From contig NZ_JACJVP010000030.1 of assembly GCF_014212125.1 (NCBI RefSeq), positions 62,001 through 126,000 on the forward strand: DNA of 64,000 bases. The letters are read 5' to 3'. The position numbers and the translations under genes were made by a program. Below, one piece after another: positions 44,225 through 53,236 of the stretch. A model generated the notes under the pieces. The model saw nothing but the letters and a program-made list of their open reading frames with translations. It searched no databases and was not told where the DNA came from. How positions within the stretch are numbered: the first letter of the stretch is position 1; each line of letters opens with the position of its first letter. Origin of the DNA: Cohnella nanjingensis (lineage in GTDB: Bacteria; Bacillota; Bacilli; Paenibacillales; Paenibacillaceae).

Positions 44225-45374
44225 GCGCTTCGCGTCTGCCGGACGCGCCGGCCTCCTGCCGCGCGAGCGGCAAGTACGCGATCGGGAGAAACTCCGCGCA
44301 GACGCCCGGGCCGAAGGCGACCGCGATCCCTTCCCTGCGGCCGGCCGCCTCCCGATCCAAGGCGTGGCGAAGCTCCTGCAGCACGAACAGGATCGTAGCC
44401 GACGACAGGTTGCCGTACCTGCGCAGCACTTCGCGGCTCGCATCGGTCTGGGCGTCCGTCAAGCCGCACGCCTGCTGAATCGCGTCGACGATCCCCCGGC
44501 CGCCCGGATGAATCGCCCACAGCGCGTCCTCCGCCAAGGCGCTGCTATAGTTCCGGCGAAGGAGCGGCGGGACGGATTGGCCGATCAACGCGGGAATGCG
44601 AGGCGACAAGATCAAGTCGAAGCCCCGGTCCCCGACCGTCCACACCATCTCTCCGTTGCTGTCTGGCAGCAGGACAGGCTCTCCTTCGCCCAAGGCGAAC
44701 AGCGCCCTGCGGTTCCCGGTCGCGCGGCCGACAAGGCAAGCCGAGGCGCCGTCCCCGAAAAAGGCGGTCGCGTACAGCGCTTCCCGTTCGGCCGAGCTCT
44801 GGATATGCAGCGTGCAGAGCTCGACGCAGACGACCAGGATGACCGCCGACGGATCGCCTTGCGACAACTCCCGCGCCAGGCGGATGCCGCTTAATCCCGC
44901 CGCGCAGCCGAGAAAAGTAAGCGGGATGCGCTTCACGTCGGCCCGCAGGCCGAGCTGCTGCGTCAAGAGGACGTCCAGGCCGGGCAAGAACATCCCCGTG
45001 CAGCTGACCGCGATCAGGTGCGTCACCTCGGAGGGCGCGACGCCGCCGTCTTGAAGCGCTTCGGCCGCGGCCTTCCAGGCGAGCGGCACGGAGGCTTCCC
45101 GGTAAAGCCGCATCCGATCGGAGGTCGCCGGCACCTCCGATCCCTCTCCGGCGACGTACCGGCACAATCCCGCCGCCTCCAGCAGATTCGGCTCGCACGT
45201 ATATCGCGTCTCGACGCCGGACTGTTTGAAGATCCGCCGGGCCCACCGGATCGCATCCGGCCGATCCGCCAGCGCGTCTCCCAGCCGGCGGGTCACGTCC
45301 TCTTGGTCCAGCCGATGAGGCGGCAGCGCCGTACCGATGCCCCTGATCGCGATTTCCCCTTCCACTCGTCCCAT
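44217..45374 (-). CDS. Type III polyketide synthase (chalcone/stilbene synthase family)
   Basis: 385 residues, the usual size. The catalytic triad is intact: Cys157 in LTFLGCAAG, His289 in WAIHPGGRG, Asn322 in YGNLSSAT. The gatekeeper region (DGASACLVG, about 208-216) is also conserved. Bacterial members condense a fatty acyl or other starter with malonyl-CoA units into alkylpyrones, alkylresorcinols or related phenols. AAAGGGGGAG precedes the ATG. First of four overlapping genes; no dedicated regulator is linked. Confidence 0.93.
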   Translation of the reverse strand: MGRVEGEIAIRGIGTALPPHRLDQEDVTRRLGDALADRPDAIRWARRIFKQSGVETRYTCEPNLLEAAGLCRYVAGEGSEVPATSDRMRLYREASVPLAWKAAAEALQDGGVAPSEVTHLIAVSCTGMFLPGLDVLLTQQLGLRADVKRIPLTFLGCAAGLSGIRLARELSQGDPSAVILVVCVELCTLHIQSSAEREALYATAFFGDGASACLVGRATGNRRALFALGEGEPVLLPDSNGEMVWTVGDRGFDLILSPRIPALIGQSVPPLLRRNYSSALAEDALWAIHPGGRGIVDAIQQACGLTDAQTDASREVLRRYGNLSSATILFVLQELRHALDREAAGRREGIAVAFGPGVCAEFLPIAYLPLARQEAGASGRREAHV

Positions 45375-45540
45375 AACCGGCTCCCCCTTTACGTTCCAGG
45401 CTTGACCCGTTACTTACGGGTCTTCCTACCAAAATATGTAGCTTGGCCACCGCTTATGTAGCATGTACGCCGACAATTTGGCGGAACGGGAGCTCCGGCT
45501 GCGACGGTGAGGGTTGCGCGAAGTCCGCCATGCCCGAGCA

Positions 45541-45581
45541 AAAACCCCGCTCCTCGGCGTCGACGCCGAGAAACGGGGTTG
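45541..45581 (-). terminator. Terminator of the LtaS-like gene
   Basis: On the minus strand AACCCCG and CGGGGTT enclose the stable inner stem CTCGGCGTCGACGCCGAG, followed by TTTTT. It lies 15 bases after the stop. Confidence 0.9.
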
Positions 45582-45595
45582 TAGAGGAAGATGCT

Positions 45596-47530
45596 TTATC
45601 GCCGCGGCAGCAGCCGGACGTACCGGTCCGACACGCCCATCAGCTGCATGATATAGTCGTAATCCTGCTTGTACGGCGAAATGTCGGCGACGGGCTTGTG
45701 CGTCTTCAGCGAGATCGCCGTGCCGTCTTCGAAGCCTTTGCCCGGCACGAACAGAACGTCGTCGTTGAAGAACGAGCCGGTCGGCAGATAGTAGCGGCTG
45801 CCCACCACGTTGCGGTCGATATTGAGCAGATCGTGGCCGAAGGCGGTGAACGGCGCATCTCCGTCCTGCAGCGGCACGCCGAGCAGATTGGCGAGCGTCG
45901 GCATCATGTCTACTTGTCCGCCGGTCTGCTCGATCCGCTTGCCCTGGGCCATGCCCGGCACGTGGACGAGGAACGGGATGTTAAAGCGCGAGATGCGGGA
46001 GTCGTAGTCGATCCCGAGGGCTTCGCTCACCTTCGCCGGATCGTTGTCGTCCGGCTGCAGGCCGTAATGGTCGCCGTAGACGACGATCACGGTGTCGTCC
46101 CAGAGGCCGTCCGCTTTCAAGCGGTCGATCAGCGTGCCGATGGCGTAATCCGTATAGTTCGCCGCGATCAAGTAATCGCCGAGCTGGGTGCCGCGGATCG
46201 CTTCCGGCACTTCGATGCGCTGGCGTCCTTCGGGCACCTTGAACGGAAAATGGCTCGAGGCGGTGACGAACTGTGCATAAAACGGCGTGCCCGCCTTCGC
46301 GAGCGCCGTCAGCTTCTCCGCTCCGACGCGGTACAGCTCCTCGTCCGACGCGCCGAAGTCGTTGAAGTGGTCGTTGTCGAACGACGGCTTGTCGTAATAA
46401 CGGTCGAAGCCGATCGCCGGATACAGCTGATTGCGGTCCCAGAACGTGACGTCGTTGACGTGAAGCGTGATCGCTTCGTAGCCTTGTCCTTCCAACAGCC
46501 TCGGCAGGCTGGGCAGCTCGCGGTCTCCGAAGCCCGTCGACATGGCGATCTTCCCGGTCGGGTAGATCGACGTGTTCGACATAAACTCCGCGTCGGACGT
46601 GTTGCCCTGCCCGATCTGCTGGTAGACGTTCGGAAAGTAGAACCCTTCGTCCGCCAGCTTGTTCAGGTTGGGCGTGAGCGCTTGTCCGTTCAGGTTCAGA
46701 TGCAGCGGAAAGTTCTGGAACGCCTCCAGCTGCAGGACGATCACGTTCTTGCCGGCCGCGCGGCCGAAGTAAGCGGGCGCCGCCCCCGCCTTGGCGGAGC
46801 GGTAGGGATAGGTCGCCATCAGCGAAGCGGCCTCCTGCTCCGCGTCGGCCAGATTGCCGCCCTCCGACGCGCTCTTGCCGGCCTTGATGGCGGACGCGAC
46901 TTGATAGTTCAAGAACCCCTCCTGCTCCGCGGCGACAAGCTCGTTGTCGATCGGGATGCCGCTGCGGATGTAGCCGGCCGAGATCCCGAGACAGAGCACG
47001 ATGCCGAGGGCGGCGACCGATCGGCGCACCCCGGGACGGACCGGGCGGCGCGTCCGCGAAGCGATGCGGTCCAGGCTGCCGTGCCGGACGCGAGCCGCGA
47101 CGGCGAGGACGACGATAACCGCCAGGTCGAGGAAGTAGGCGTAATAGCGGTAATCCAGCGTCGATTGGACGCTCGATTTGATCTGCAGCACTTGATGCAG
47201 CTGCAGTAGCGCCGTGTACGTCGGCACCGAGCTGAAGTGGGCGAAGTAGAGCGTGGACGAGAATAGGATAAACGATACGATCAGATTCAGCGTCCAATAG
47301 GCAGTGCCTCTCCAACGCGCAGGAACGGCCAGCTCCAGCAGGCAGAGCAGGACCAGGACCGCTGCCGCATCCGCCGCGAGGCGGGTCCAGGCGATCTGCT
47401 GAAAGAAGAAATGGCGAAGCAGCATCATCTTGAGCAGCAATAGCACGGCATAAGCATAGAGATAAGGTACGCGGCGAGACAGGACCGGCTTGAAGAACAG
47501 CGGGTTTCCGCTGGCGCGCATCGGTTCCAT
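45596..47530 (-). CDS. LtaS-type sulfatase (lipoteichoic acid synthase family)
   Basis: About 644 residues: five N-terminal helices, then an extracytoplasmic alkaline-phosphatase-fold domain from about residue 230. Metal and nucleophile motifs: VIVLQLEAFQNFP (Glu ligand), NTSDAEFMSN (Thr nucleophile), YGDHYGLQ (Asp-His ligands) and TASSHFPF. It should transfer glycerol-phosphate from phosphatidylglycerol to lipoteichoic acid or prime its synthesis; Bacillota often have several paralogues. ATG 47530 is favoured over the frame opening at 47584, although its ribosome binding site is weak. Confidence 0.88.
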   Translation of the reverse strand: MEPMRASGNPLFFKPVLSRRVPYLYAYAVLLLLKMMLLRHFFFQQIAWTRLAADAAAVLVLLCLLELAVPARWRGTAYWTLNLIVSFILFSSTLYFAHFSSVPTYTALLQLHQVLQIKSSVQSTLDYRYYAYFLDLAVIVVLAVAARVRHGSLDRIASRTRRPVRPGVRRSVAALGIVLCLGISAGYIRSGIPIDNELVAAEQEGFLNYQVASAIKAGKSASEGGNLADAEQEAASLMATYPYRSAKAGAAPAYFGRAAGKNVIVLQLEAFQNFPLHLNLNGQALTPNLNKLADEGFYFPNVYQQIGQGNTSDAEFMSNTSIYPTGKIAMSTGFGDRELPSLPRLLEGQGYEAITLHVNDVTFWDRNQLYPAIGFDRYYDKPSFDNDHFNDFGASDEELYRVGAEKLTALAKAGTPFYAQFVTASSHFPFKVPEGRQRIEVPEAIRGTQLGDYLIAANYTDYAIGTLIDRLKADGLWDDTVIVVYGDHYGLQPDDNDPAKVSEALGIDYDSRISRFNIPFLVHVPGMAQGKRIEQTGGQVDMMPTLANLLGVPLQDGDAPFTAFGHDLLNIDRNVVGSRYYLPTGSFFNDDVLFVPGKGFEDGTAISLKTHKPVADISPYKQDYDYIMQLMGVSDRYVRLLPRR

Positions 47531-47633
47531 GGTATTCAGCTTCTTTCGTAAAGACAGTGTAAATTCATGTTGTCCAGTATACACGATCCGGCGGTCAAGT
47601 TCATCCCGGGGGCCGTGCGCGCCTTCCCGGCCT

Positions 47634-48383
47634 TTATCCCGTCGGCGCCTCGCGCTCCGCTTCGTCCATCGCGACGACGGTGCGCGCCGGCCGCGTCTCG
47701 GCGACGATCCGCCCTCGGCTGAACACGTAGCGGCACGGCGGCTGCAGGCGGAGCAGCTCCAGCGGCTTCGCCGCCTCGAAGAGAACGAAGCTTGCCGGCC
47801 GGCCGACCTCGAGGCCGTAGCGCTCGCCGAGCCGCAGCGTCTCCGCCGCCCGCGTCGTCACCATGCGCAGGCTCTCCGCTATCTCTTCTTCGCCCGTCAT
47901 GTGCGAGAGATGCGCGTTCATCCATGCGGCCTGCAGCAGATTGCCCGAGCCGAGCGGATAGAACGGCGATGCGATATCGTCATGCGCGACGCTGACGTTC
48001 ACCCCCGCCTGCCAGAGGTCCTTCACGCGCGCGATGCCTCGGCCCTTGGGCCAAGCGTCGTAACGTCCTTGCATGGCGCTGTTGATCAGCGGGCAGGCGA
48101 CGACGTTCACCCGCGACTGAACCAACAAGCCCAGCCGTTCCCGGACCTCGAGCAGCGCCCTCAGGGCGGTGAGCTACGGATCGGAGACGTCCGCGTGCGT
48201 CCGCACGTGCAGCGTCCCGATCGCCAGCAGCAGGCGCAGCACCCGCATCGCCCGGTCGATCACGTCCTCCCGGGTCAGCCGCTGCTTGCGGGACTGCCAG
48301 AGCCGGATGCCTTCGAGCAGCGTGCCGCTGCGATTCCACGCCGGCTCGCCTGCCACGAGCGCGGTGTCGAGATGCGTTTCGCG
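47634..48383 (-). pseudogene. Decayed cytosine deaminase-like amidohydrolase
   Basis: Reading from 48383 downwards, fragments align in order with CodA-like deaminases: THLDTALVAGEPAWNRSGTL, then HVRTHADVSDP, then NVVACPLINSAMQGRYDAWP, then AHDDIASPFYPLGSGN, to the normal C-terminus. Three kinds of damage are visible: no start codon or N-terminus, an in-frame TAG at 48174-48176 where a sense codon is expected, and an internal deletion of roughly 145 codons just after it that removes the central His ligands. The C-terminal half keeps a clean frame, so decay looks recent. It cannot make an active enzyme. Confidence 0.8.
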
Positions 48384-48483
48384 TCTTGATCTCCCTGACT
48401 TGCTCGCGGAACCGCTCGTACGAGAAGCCGGCCTGCAGGTACGTGATGCCGGGTTCGGTCTTGAGCGCCCAGAGCGTCGTCAT
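48384..48483 (-). other. Unassigned short open frame before the pseudogene
   Basis: A frame starting at ATG 48483, directly after the T run of the peptidase terminator, reads MTTLWALKTEPG and then about 20 more plausible residues before running out of phase into the deaminase relic. I cannot assign it; it may be the debris of a deletion junction. Confidence 0.35.
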
Positions 48484-48520
48484 AAAAAAGCAGCAGTCCT
48501 CGGTCCCGAGGCCTGCCGCT
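48484..48520 (-). terminator. Terminator of the M42 peptidase gene
   Basis: On the minus strand AGCGGCAGGCCTCGG-GA-CCGAGGACTGCTGCT is followed by TTTTTT. It separates the peptidase gene from the deaminase relic. Confidence 0.85.
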
Positions 48521-48584
48521 TATTCGTGAATTAGATTCCGTCAGGAGGACAATCGAATCATTCGCCCTCGATCCGTCCAACCGC

Positions 48585-49652
48585 TTATGCGTCTACTTGT
48601 TCATCCAATACGTACGCCAACAGCAGCGCCGTCGTCCCGAGGACCGCGTCGGCATGCGTTCGCTCCATGCCGTGCGAAGCGTGAACGCCGGGCCCGATGA
48701 GCGCCGCGCGGATGTTGCTCCCGCCGCGCAGCGCGGCCGAAGCGTCCGAACCGTAGAACGGATAAATATCGACCGCATGCGAGATCTGTTCGCGCTTCGC
48801 CAACGCGATCAGCCGCGAAGTCATGGCATAGTCGTAAGGTCCCGACGAATCCTTGGCGCAGATCGAGACGTCCCGCTCCGTCGCCGACAGATCGTCGCCT
48901 AGCGCGCCCATATCGACGGCGACCAGTTCGGTAATGTCGGACGGCAAATACGAGGCGCCGTGCCCGACTTCCTCGTACGTGGAGATGACCAGCTTCACGG
49001 TGCGCTTCGGCGAGCGGCCTTCCCGCTTCAGCCATTCCAACAGGCCGAATAACGCGGCGACGCTCGCCTTGTCGTCCAGGTGGCGGGACTTGATCCAGCC
49101 GTTCGGCAAGAGGCGCGTACGCGGATCCCAGGAGACAAAGTCCCCGACGCCGATGCCGAGCGCTTCGGCGTCCGCCTTCGAACGGACATCCTCGTCGAGG
49201 CGGATCTCCATGTTCTCCTCGTCGCGCTTCCACTCCCGCGCGTCCGGGTAGACGTGGACCGACGGCTTGGTGGACAGCACGGTGCCTTCGTAGGTCCGGC
49301 CGTCCCGCGTATGGACGAGACAATATTCGCCCTCGACGGTCTGCATCGCGTAGCCGCCGATCGGCGTCATCCGGATCGTGCCGGACGGCTTGATCGCGCG
49401 GACCATCGCGCCCAACGTATCGACGTGCGCGGACAATCCCAGCGCCCCGCCGCCAGCCTCGGCCCCCGCGACGGTCACGATCACATTGCCCTTGGGCGTC
49501 GTCTCGCAAGCGTAGCCCAGCTTGGCGGCTTCCTCGCGCACGAGCTGCGCGGCCGCCATGCAGTAGCCGCTCGGGCTAGGCGTGGCCAGCAGTCGCTCCA
49601 GGAAGTTCAAGATATAGTCGCGGTTCAGCTTCGGTCGAATGGGTTCGGTCAT
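48585..49652 (-). CDS. M42-family aminopeptidase
   Basis: 355 residues, normal for the family (FrvX/YsdC/glutamyl aminopeptidase). The two-zinc ligands appear in order: SAHVDTLGAM (His, Asp), SRHLDDKAS (bridging Asp), STYEEVGHGA (catalytic Glu and metal Glu), AVDMGA (Asp) and the late HASHGMERTH (His). Forms large tetrahedral cytoplasmic complexes that trim peptides. AAGGAG lies before the ATG. Likely monocistronic with its own terminator. Confidence 0.93.
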   Translation of the reverse strand: MTEPIRPKLNRDYILNFLERLLATPSPSGYCMAAAQLVREEAAKLGYACETTPKGNVIVTVAGAEAGGGALGLSAHVDTLGAMVRAIKPSGTIRMTPIGGYAMQTVEGEYCLVHTRDGRTYEGTVLSTKPSVHVYPDAREWKRDEENMEIRLDEDVRSKADAEALGIGVGDFVSWDPRTRLLPNGWIKSRHLDDKASVAALFGLLEWLKREGRSPKRTVKLVISTYEEVGHGASYLPSDITELVAVDMGALGDDLSATERDVSICAKDSSGPYDYAMTSRLIALAKREQISHAVDIYPFYGSDASAALRGGSNIRAALIGPGVHASHGMERTHADAVLGTTALLLAYVLDEQVDA

Positions 49653-49734
49653 GGGGCAAGCTCCTTTTGCGCTATGCAGCGGATGGAATGATCGATAGGG
49701 ACTCGCGATTCGGACGCGGCATCCGCTCCGCCGG

Positions 49735-50283
49735 TTACGGCTTGCGGAACGACCGGCGGTGAAAAGCGCCGATATGCCGGAACAGCGCCTCGCCGTCTCT
49801 CGGGAGATTCGGCGCCTCCCCGAACGGCAGGTACATCGCCCGGTAAGGCTCGGGCACCCAAATATATTGATGAACGTATGCGGTGGCGATAAACCCGCAG
49901 CGCCGCCAGAAGCGGATCCGGCGTTCGTTCGCCGGGGTCGGATCGCTCTCCGCCTCGAGGATCAGGCCGTCCAGGCCCTGCTCGTCCTTCGCCCAGGTCT
50001 TCATCGCCTCGACGAACGCGGTGCCGAGCCCTTCGCCCTGCCGGTCGGGGCGGACCGCCAAGTAATCGATCAAGAGCGCGTTCGCCGGCCGAATGACGCC
50101 GGTGATCGCCATCGCCGCCACCAGGCCGTCCGTCTCTCCGATATGCAGCAGACTGAGCTTGCGCGCGAACATCGCTTCGATGATGCCGTCCGGCTTCCGC
50201 CCTTCCGGGAAGGCCTGGTGATACAGGCGGCGGGCTTCCGGCCATATGCGCTCTTCCAATCGGTCGTAGGTCTCGAACCGCAA
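49735..50283 (-). CDS. GNAT-family N-acetyltransferase
   Basis: 182 residues. The acetyl-CoA-binding motif A is IDYLAVRPDRQGEGLGTAFVEAM (R/Q-x-x-G-x-G/A), followed by RRIRFWRRCGF. Acetyl acceptor unknown. The start is TTG 50283, supported by AGGAGGG six bases upstream; the much longer open frame has no family similarity before this point. The C-terminal 35 residues (PFGEAPNLPRDGEALFRHI) are an extension seen in Bacillota members. Confidence 0.88.
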   Translation of the reverse strand: MRFETYDRLEERIWPEARRLYHQAFPEGRKPDGIIEAMFARKLSLLHIGETDGLVAAMAITGVIRPANALLIDYLAVRPDRQGEGLGTAFVEAMKTWAKDEQGLDGLILEAESDPTPANERRIRFWRRCGFIATAYVHQYIWVPEPYRAMYLPFGEAPNLPRDGEALFRHIGAFHRRSFRKP

Positions 50284-50380
50284 AGCGTTCCCTCCTGCAA
50301 TCCCCCGCGAAAAACAAAAAACGAAGCTTAATAGCTCCGCGGGGCGCATCTCATCTACATCGTATCTCAGCGACAACAAA
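50284..50380. other. Promoter region of the GNAT gene
   Basis: AT-rich stretch between the divergent GNAT gene and the MFS relic. No clear promoter hexamers could be assigned. Confidence 0.4.
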
Positions 50381-50662
50381 AAGTCTATTTTTTTATGCGA
50401 CGATGCCGATCTAAGGCAAACTCGCGGATCTATGGGGCAGGCGCGCGAAGTATCTGACCGGTCTCGCGCTGCTCCTCGTCGGCTCCGCCCCGTGCGGATT
50501 GGCAGCCAGCATGCCGCAGATGATCCTGGCGCTTTCGGCGCCCTCGCCGAAGCCGGACCGCTGCGAATCGTCTTCTGGTCCGGCTTAGCTTTTATCCTCA
50601 AGGGACATGCAGCGAGCTGCTTGCTCGGAAATGTGCGATTATCCCGCACAGATAAGGCTTAA
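50381..50662 (+). pseudogene. Relic of an EmrB/DHA2-type MFS drug exporter
   Basis: In one frame, 50384-50523 reads FYATMPI, a stop codon (TAA at 50412-50414), then GKLADLWGRRAKYLTGLAL and LLVGSAPCGLAASMPQMILA, the end of helix 2, motif A loop and helix 3 of a DHA2 exporter. In another frame, about 50528-50600 reads LRIVFWSGLAF then ILKGHAA, matching the extreme C-terminus of the same family. So a gene of about 1.4 kb has been reduced to two fragments joined by a large deletion, with a nonsense change in the first. Non-functional. Confidence 0.6.
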
Positions 50663-50784
50663 ACGCTTCGGACCGGCCGTTTACGCGTCCGCGTGCGGTC
50701 GGTTCCGATTTGAGCGGTCCGGCATCCTTTGCTATTGTAGATGAGTACAGGTAGATTTAGATGCCGGAATGAAGAGGTGTGTTC

Positions 50785-51789
50785 ATGAGACTTAGTATAT
50801 TGGACCAATCGCAGATTGCCGAAGGCCGCACCGCCGCCGACGCGCTCGGCGAGACGACGAAGCTGGCGCAGGCCGCGGACAAGCTCGGCTATCACCGCTA
50901 TTGGGTCGCGGAGCATCATGCTTCGATGGCGCTCGCTTCCTCCAGCCCCGAAGTATTGATCGCGCATCTGGCCGCGAAGACGGAGCGGATCAAAGTCGGC
51001 TCCGGCGGGATCATGCTCCCCCACTACAGCGCATACAAGGTGGCCGAGAACTTCCGCGTGCTCGAAGCGCTGAACCCCGGCCGGATCGACGTCGGACTCG
51101 GACGGGCGCCCGGCGGCATGCCAATCTCGACCCGCGCGCTGCAGGAAGGTAAAGTCGCGCATATCGACAACTATCCGCAGCAGGTGGCAGACTTAATCGG
51201 ATATTTGAACGACGCGCTGCCTTCCGGTCACCGCTTCGCGGGGCTGACGGCTTCGCCCGTCATCCCGACCGTGCCGGAGCTGTGGTTGCTCGGCTCGAGC
51301 TACGGCAGCGCCGTCATCGCTGCCGAGATCGGCGCATCGTACGCCTATGCGCAGTTCTTCGGCGTGCCCGACAGCGAAGTATCCGTCCATCACTACAAGG
51401 AACGCTTCAAGCCTTCCGCACTGAACGATGCGCCGAACCTGCTCGCCGCCGTCTACGTCGTCTGCGCCGAGACGGAAGCCGAGGCGAAGCGCCTGGCTTC
51501 GAGCACCGAGCTGTTCTTCCTGTCGCTGGAGAACGGCCGGCTGCTGGACCGCTTCCCTTCGGTCGAGACGGCGGAAGCCTATCCGTATACCGACTACGAT
51601 CTCGCGCGTCTCCAAGCCGGCAGCCATCGCCGGATCGTCGGCACGCCCGACCAAGTGAAGGCGAAGCTCGAGGAGATGTCGGAGCGGCTCGGCATCGACG
51701 AGTTTATGATCGTCACCGTGACGCACGACTTCGAGGCGAGGCTCCGGTCTTACCAACTCGTGGCCGAAGCCTTCGGCCTGCAAGACTAA
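50785..51789 (+). CDS. Luciferase-like monooxygenase (LLM, MsnO8 type)
   Basis: 334 residues. The family opening LSILDQSQIAEGRTAADALGETTKLAQAADKLGYHRYWVAEHH, then GSGGIMLPHYSAYKVAENFRVLEALNPGRIDVGLGRAPGG, is diagnostic of single-component bacterial luciferase-like FMN oxidoreductases. They use reduced FMN and oxygen; the substrate is unknown. ATG 50785 follows AGAGGTG; a GTG at 50779 is less likely. Monocistronic. Confidence 0.92.
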   Translation: MRLSILDQSQIAEGRTAADALGETTKLAQAADKLGYHRYWVAEHHASMALASSSPEVLIAHLAAKTERIKVGSGGIMLPHYSAYKVAENFRVLEALNPGRIDVGLGRAPGGMPISTRALQEGKVAHIDNYPQQVADLIGYLNDALPSGHRFAGLTASPVIPTVPELWLLGSSYGSAVIAAEIGASYAYAQFFGVPDSEVSVHHYKERFKPSALNDAPNLLAAVYVVCAETEAEAKRLASSTELFFLSLENGRLLDRFPSVETAEAYPYTDYDLARLQAGSHRRIVGTPDQVKAKLEEMSERLGIDEFMIVTVTHDFEARLRSYQLVAEAFGLQD

Positions 51790-51795
51790 CGACAA

Positions 51796-51836
51796 AGCGT
51801 ACGCGCCGGCCGGGCTGCCGGGCGTACGCTTTTTTT
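51796..51836 (+). terminator. Terminator of the luciferase-like gene
   Basis: AGCGTACGC...GCGTACGCT with a 17-base loop (partly self-paired) and TTTTTT. Confidence 0.88.
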
Positions 51837-51977
51837 CGTTTGTCCGTTGACGCGCCAATTCGTTCGGAGCCGTTTCTTTTCGACCCCCTGCACCGCTTGA
51901 GGTAATCACGGCATGCCGAATCCGGACCGTTCGCGAATCGACGACGGCTCGCCGATCCCGCTATTGCCCGGAGACGA

Positions 51978-52015
51978 CGATCGCCGCCCTGCTGCTGGGC
52001 AGCGGGCGGCGATCG
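51978..52015 (-). terminator. Hairpin downstream of ppaC
   Basis: Perfect 12-bp stem CGATCGCCGCCC / GGGCGGCGATCG, 17 bases after the ppaC stop. There is no T run, so it may stabilise the mRNA end or act as a weak terminator. Confidence 0.5.
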
Positions 52016-52032
52016 ATGTCCGGAAGAGACGA

Positions 52033-52965
52033 TTACTGTTTATTGAACGTATCCGTCAAGATCGGTACGATCTGCGATTTGCGGGAGACGACGCCTTTGA
52101 GCACGGCTTTGTTGCCTTCCAGCTTCACGCCGTAAGCTTGCTCGACGACCGCCGCGGACTTGCCGAGCGCGACGCCGACGGAGTCGTTGTTCAGAATGTC
52201 CGTCACGACGAACAGGAACAGGTCGAGGCCTTTGCTCGCGATGATGCCGTTCAGCTTGTCTTCGAGCTCCGCTTGGCGGGACAGCAGGTCGTTCACGTCG
52301 ACGGCGTTCACTTGGGCGATCTCGACTTTGGCGCTGCCCATCGAGAATTCCTTCGCGTCCAGGGAGACCAGCTCGTCGATCGATTTGTCGCTCAGGTTCG
52401 CGCCGGCTTTGAGCATGTCGAGACCGTAAGCGTCGGCGTTCACGCCGGCGATCTCGGCGAGCTCGCGCGCGGCCGCTACGTCTTCAGGCGTGCAGGTCGG
52501 CGATTTGAACAGCAGAGAGTCGGAGATGATGGCGGACAGCATCAGGCCGGCGATGTCCTTGCCGATCTCGACGCCGTTCTCTTTGTACAGCTTCTTCAGG
52601 ATCGTCGCGGTGCAGCCGACCGGTTCAGCGCGGTAGTACAGCGGGCCGCTCGTCTCGAAGTTCGCGATCCGGTGATGGTCGATGACTTCGATCACGCGGA
52701 CTTGATCGATATCGCTCGCGCTTTGTTGACGCTCGTTGTGGTCGACGAGGATGACTTCCTTCGCCTCGTTCGCGACCGTCTCCACGAGGCGCGGCGCTGC
52801 GGCCTTGAACGTGTCGAGCGCGAATTGGGTCTCGGCGCTCACGTTGCCGAGACGTACGGCTTCAACGTCTTGGCCGAGCTTCGTCTTCAAGTCGGCGTAT
52901 GCGATCGCGGAACAGATCGTGTCGGTGTCGGGGTTCTTGTGCCCGAAGATCAATACTTTTCCCAT
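52033..52965 (-). CDS. ppaC: Manganese-dependent inorganic pyrophosphatase
   Basis: 310 residues, DHH family II pyrophosphatase. The metal motifs are [14 protein letters not shown] at the N-terminus, LVDHNE, and the DHH signature IDHHRIANF; the C-terminal DHHA2 domain carries the substrate-binding SRKSQIVP. Hydrolyses pyrophosphate from biosynthesis in the cytoplasm. ATG 52965 has AAGGAG at a proper 7-base distance, while the ATG at 52971 touches it. Confidence 0.95.
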   Translation of the reverse strand: MGKVLIFGHKNPDTDTICSAIAYADLKTKLGQDVEAVRLGNVSAETQFALDTFKAAAPRLVETVANEAKEVILVDHNERQQSASDIDQVRVIEVIDHHRIANFETSGPLYYRAEPVGCTATILKKLYKENGVEIGKDIAGLMLSAIISDSLLFKSPTCTPEDVAAARELAEIAGVNADAYGLDMLKAGANLSDKSIDELVSLDAKEFSMGSAKVEIAQVNAVDVNDLLSRQAELEDKLNGIIASKGLDLFLFVVTDILNNDSVGVALGKSAAVVEQAYGVKLEGNKAVLKGVVSRKSQIVPILTDTFNKQ

Positions 52966-52997
52966 CTTCATACTCCTTATTATATATTGGCGTTCAA

Positions 52998-53027
52998 ATT
53001 ATACCGTATAATGAAACGGACAAGCAA
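52998..53027 (-). promoter_or_regulatory. Promoter of ppaC
   Basis: On the minus strand TTGCTT (53027-53022), 18 bp, perfect TATAAT (53003-52998), 33 bases upstream of the start codon. Confidence 0.75.
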
Positions 53028-53236
53028 GAAAAATAGCGGCTGCGGGCGCTTTTTCTAATCCGCTCTAGCCGCTATTTCGATTGCAATAAAAGACCTTCGC
53101 CCTCGCACCACTCCGCGTACAGCACCTGTTTCACGCTAGCGATCCGCCGGTTGCGAAGCTCGCGCAGCATGCTCCGGCTGCGAACGGGCCACCGGGCCGC
53201 CGTCCGATGGATATCGCAGATCGTATATACCGCGAA

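Noticed and set aside
51913..53058. 381-residue plus-strand frame
   Set aside because: Antisense shadow of ppaC with no ribosome binding site or family motif.
53060..53190. Minus-strand fragment resembling the end of a DUF421 (YetF-like) protein
   Set aside because: The similarity is short and vague, there is no start or upstream part, and it could be chance.
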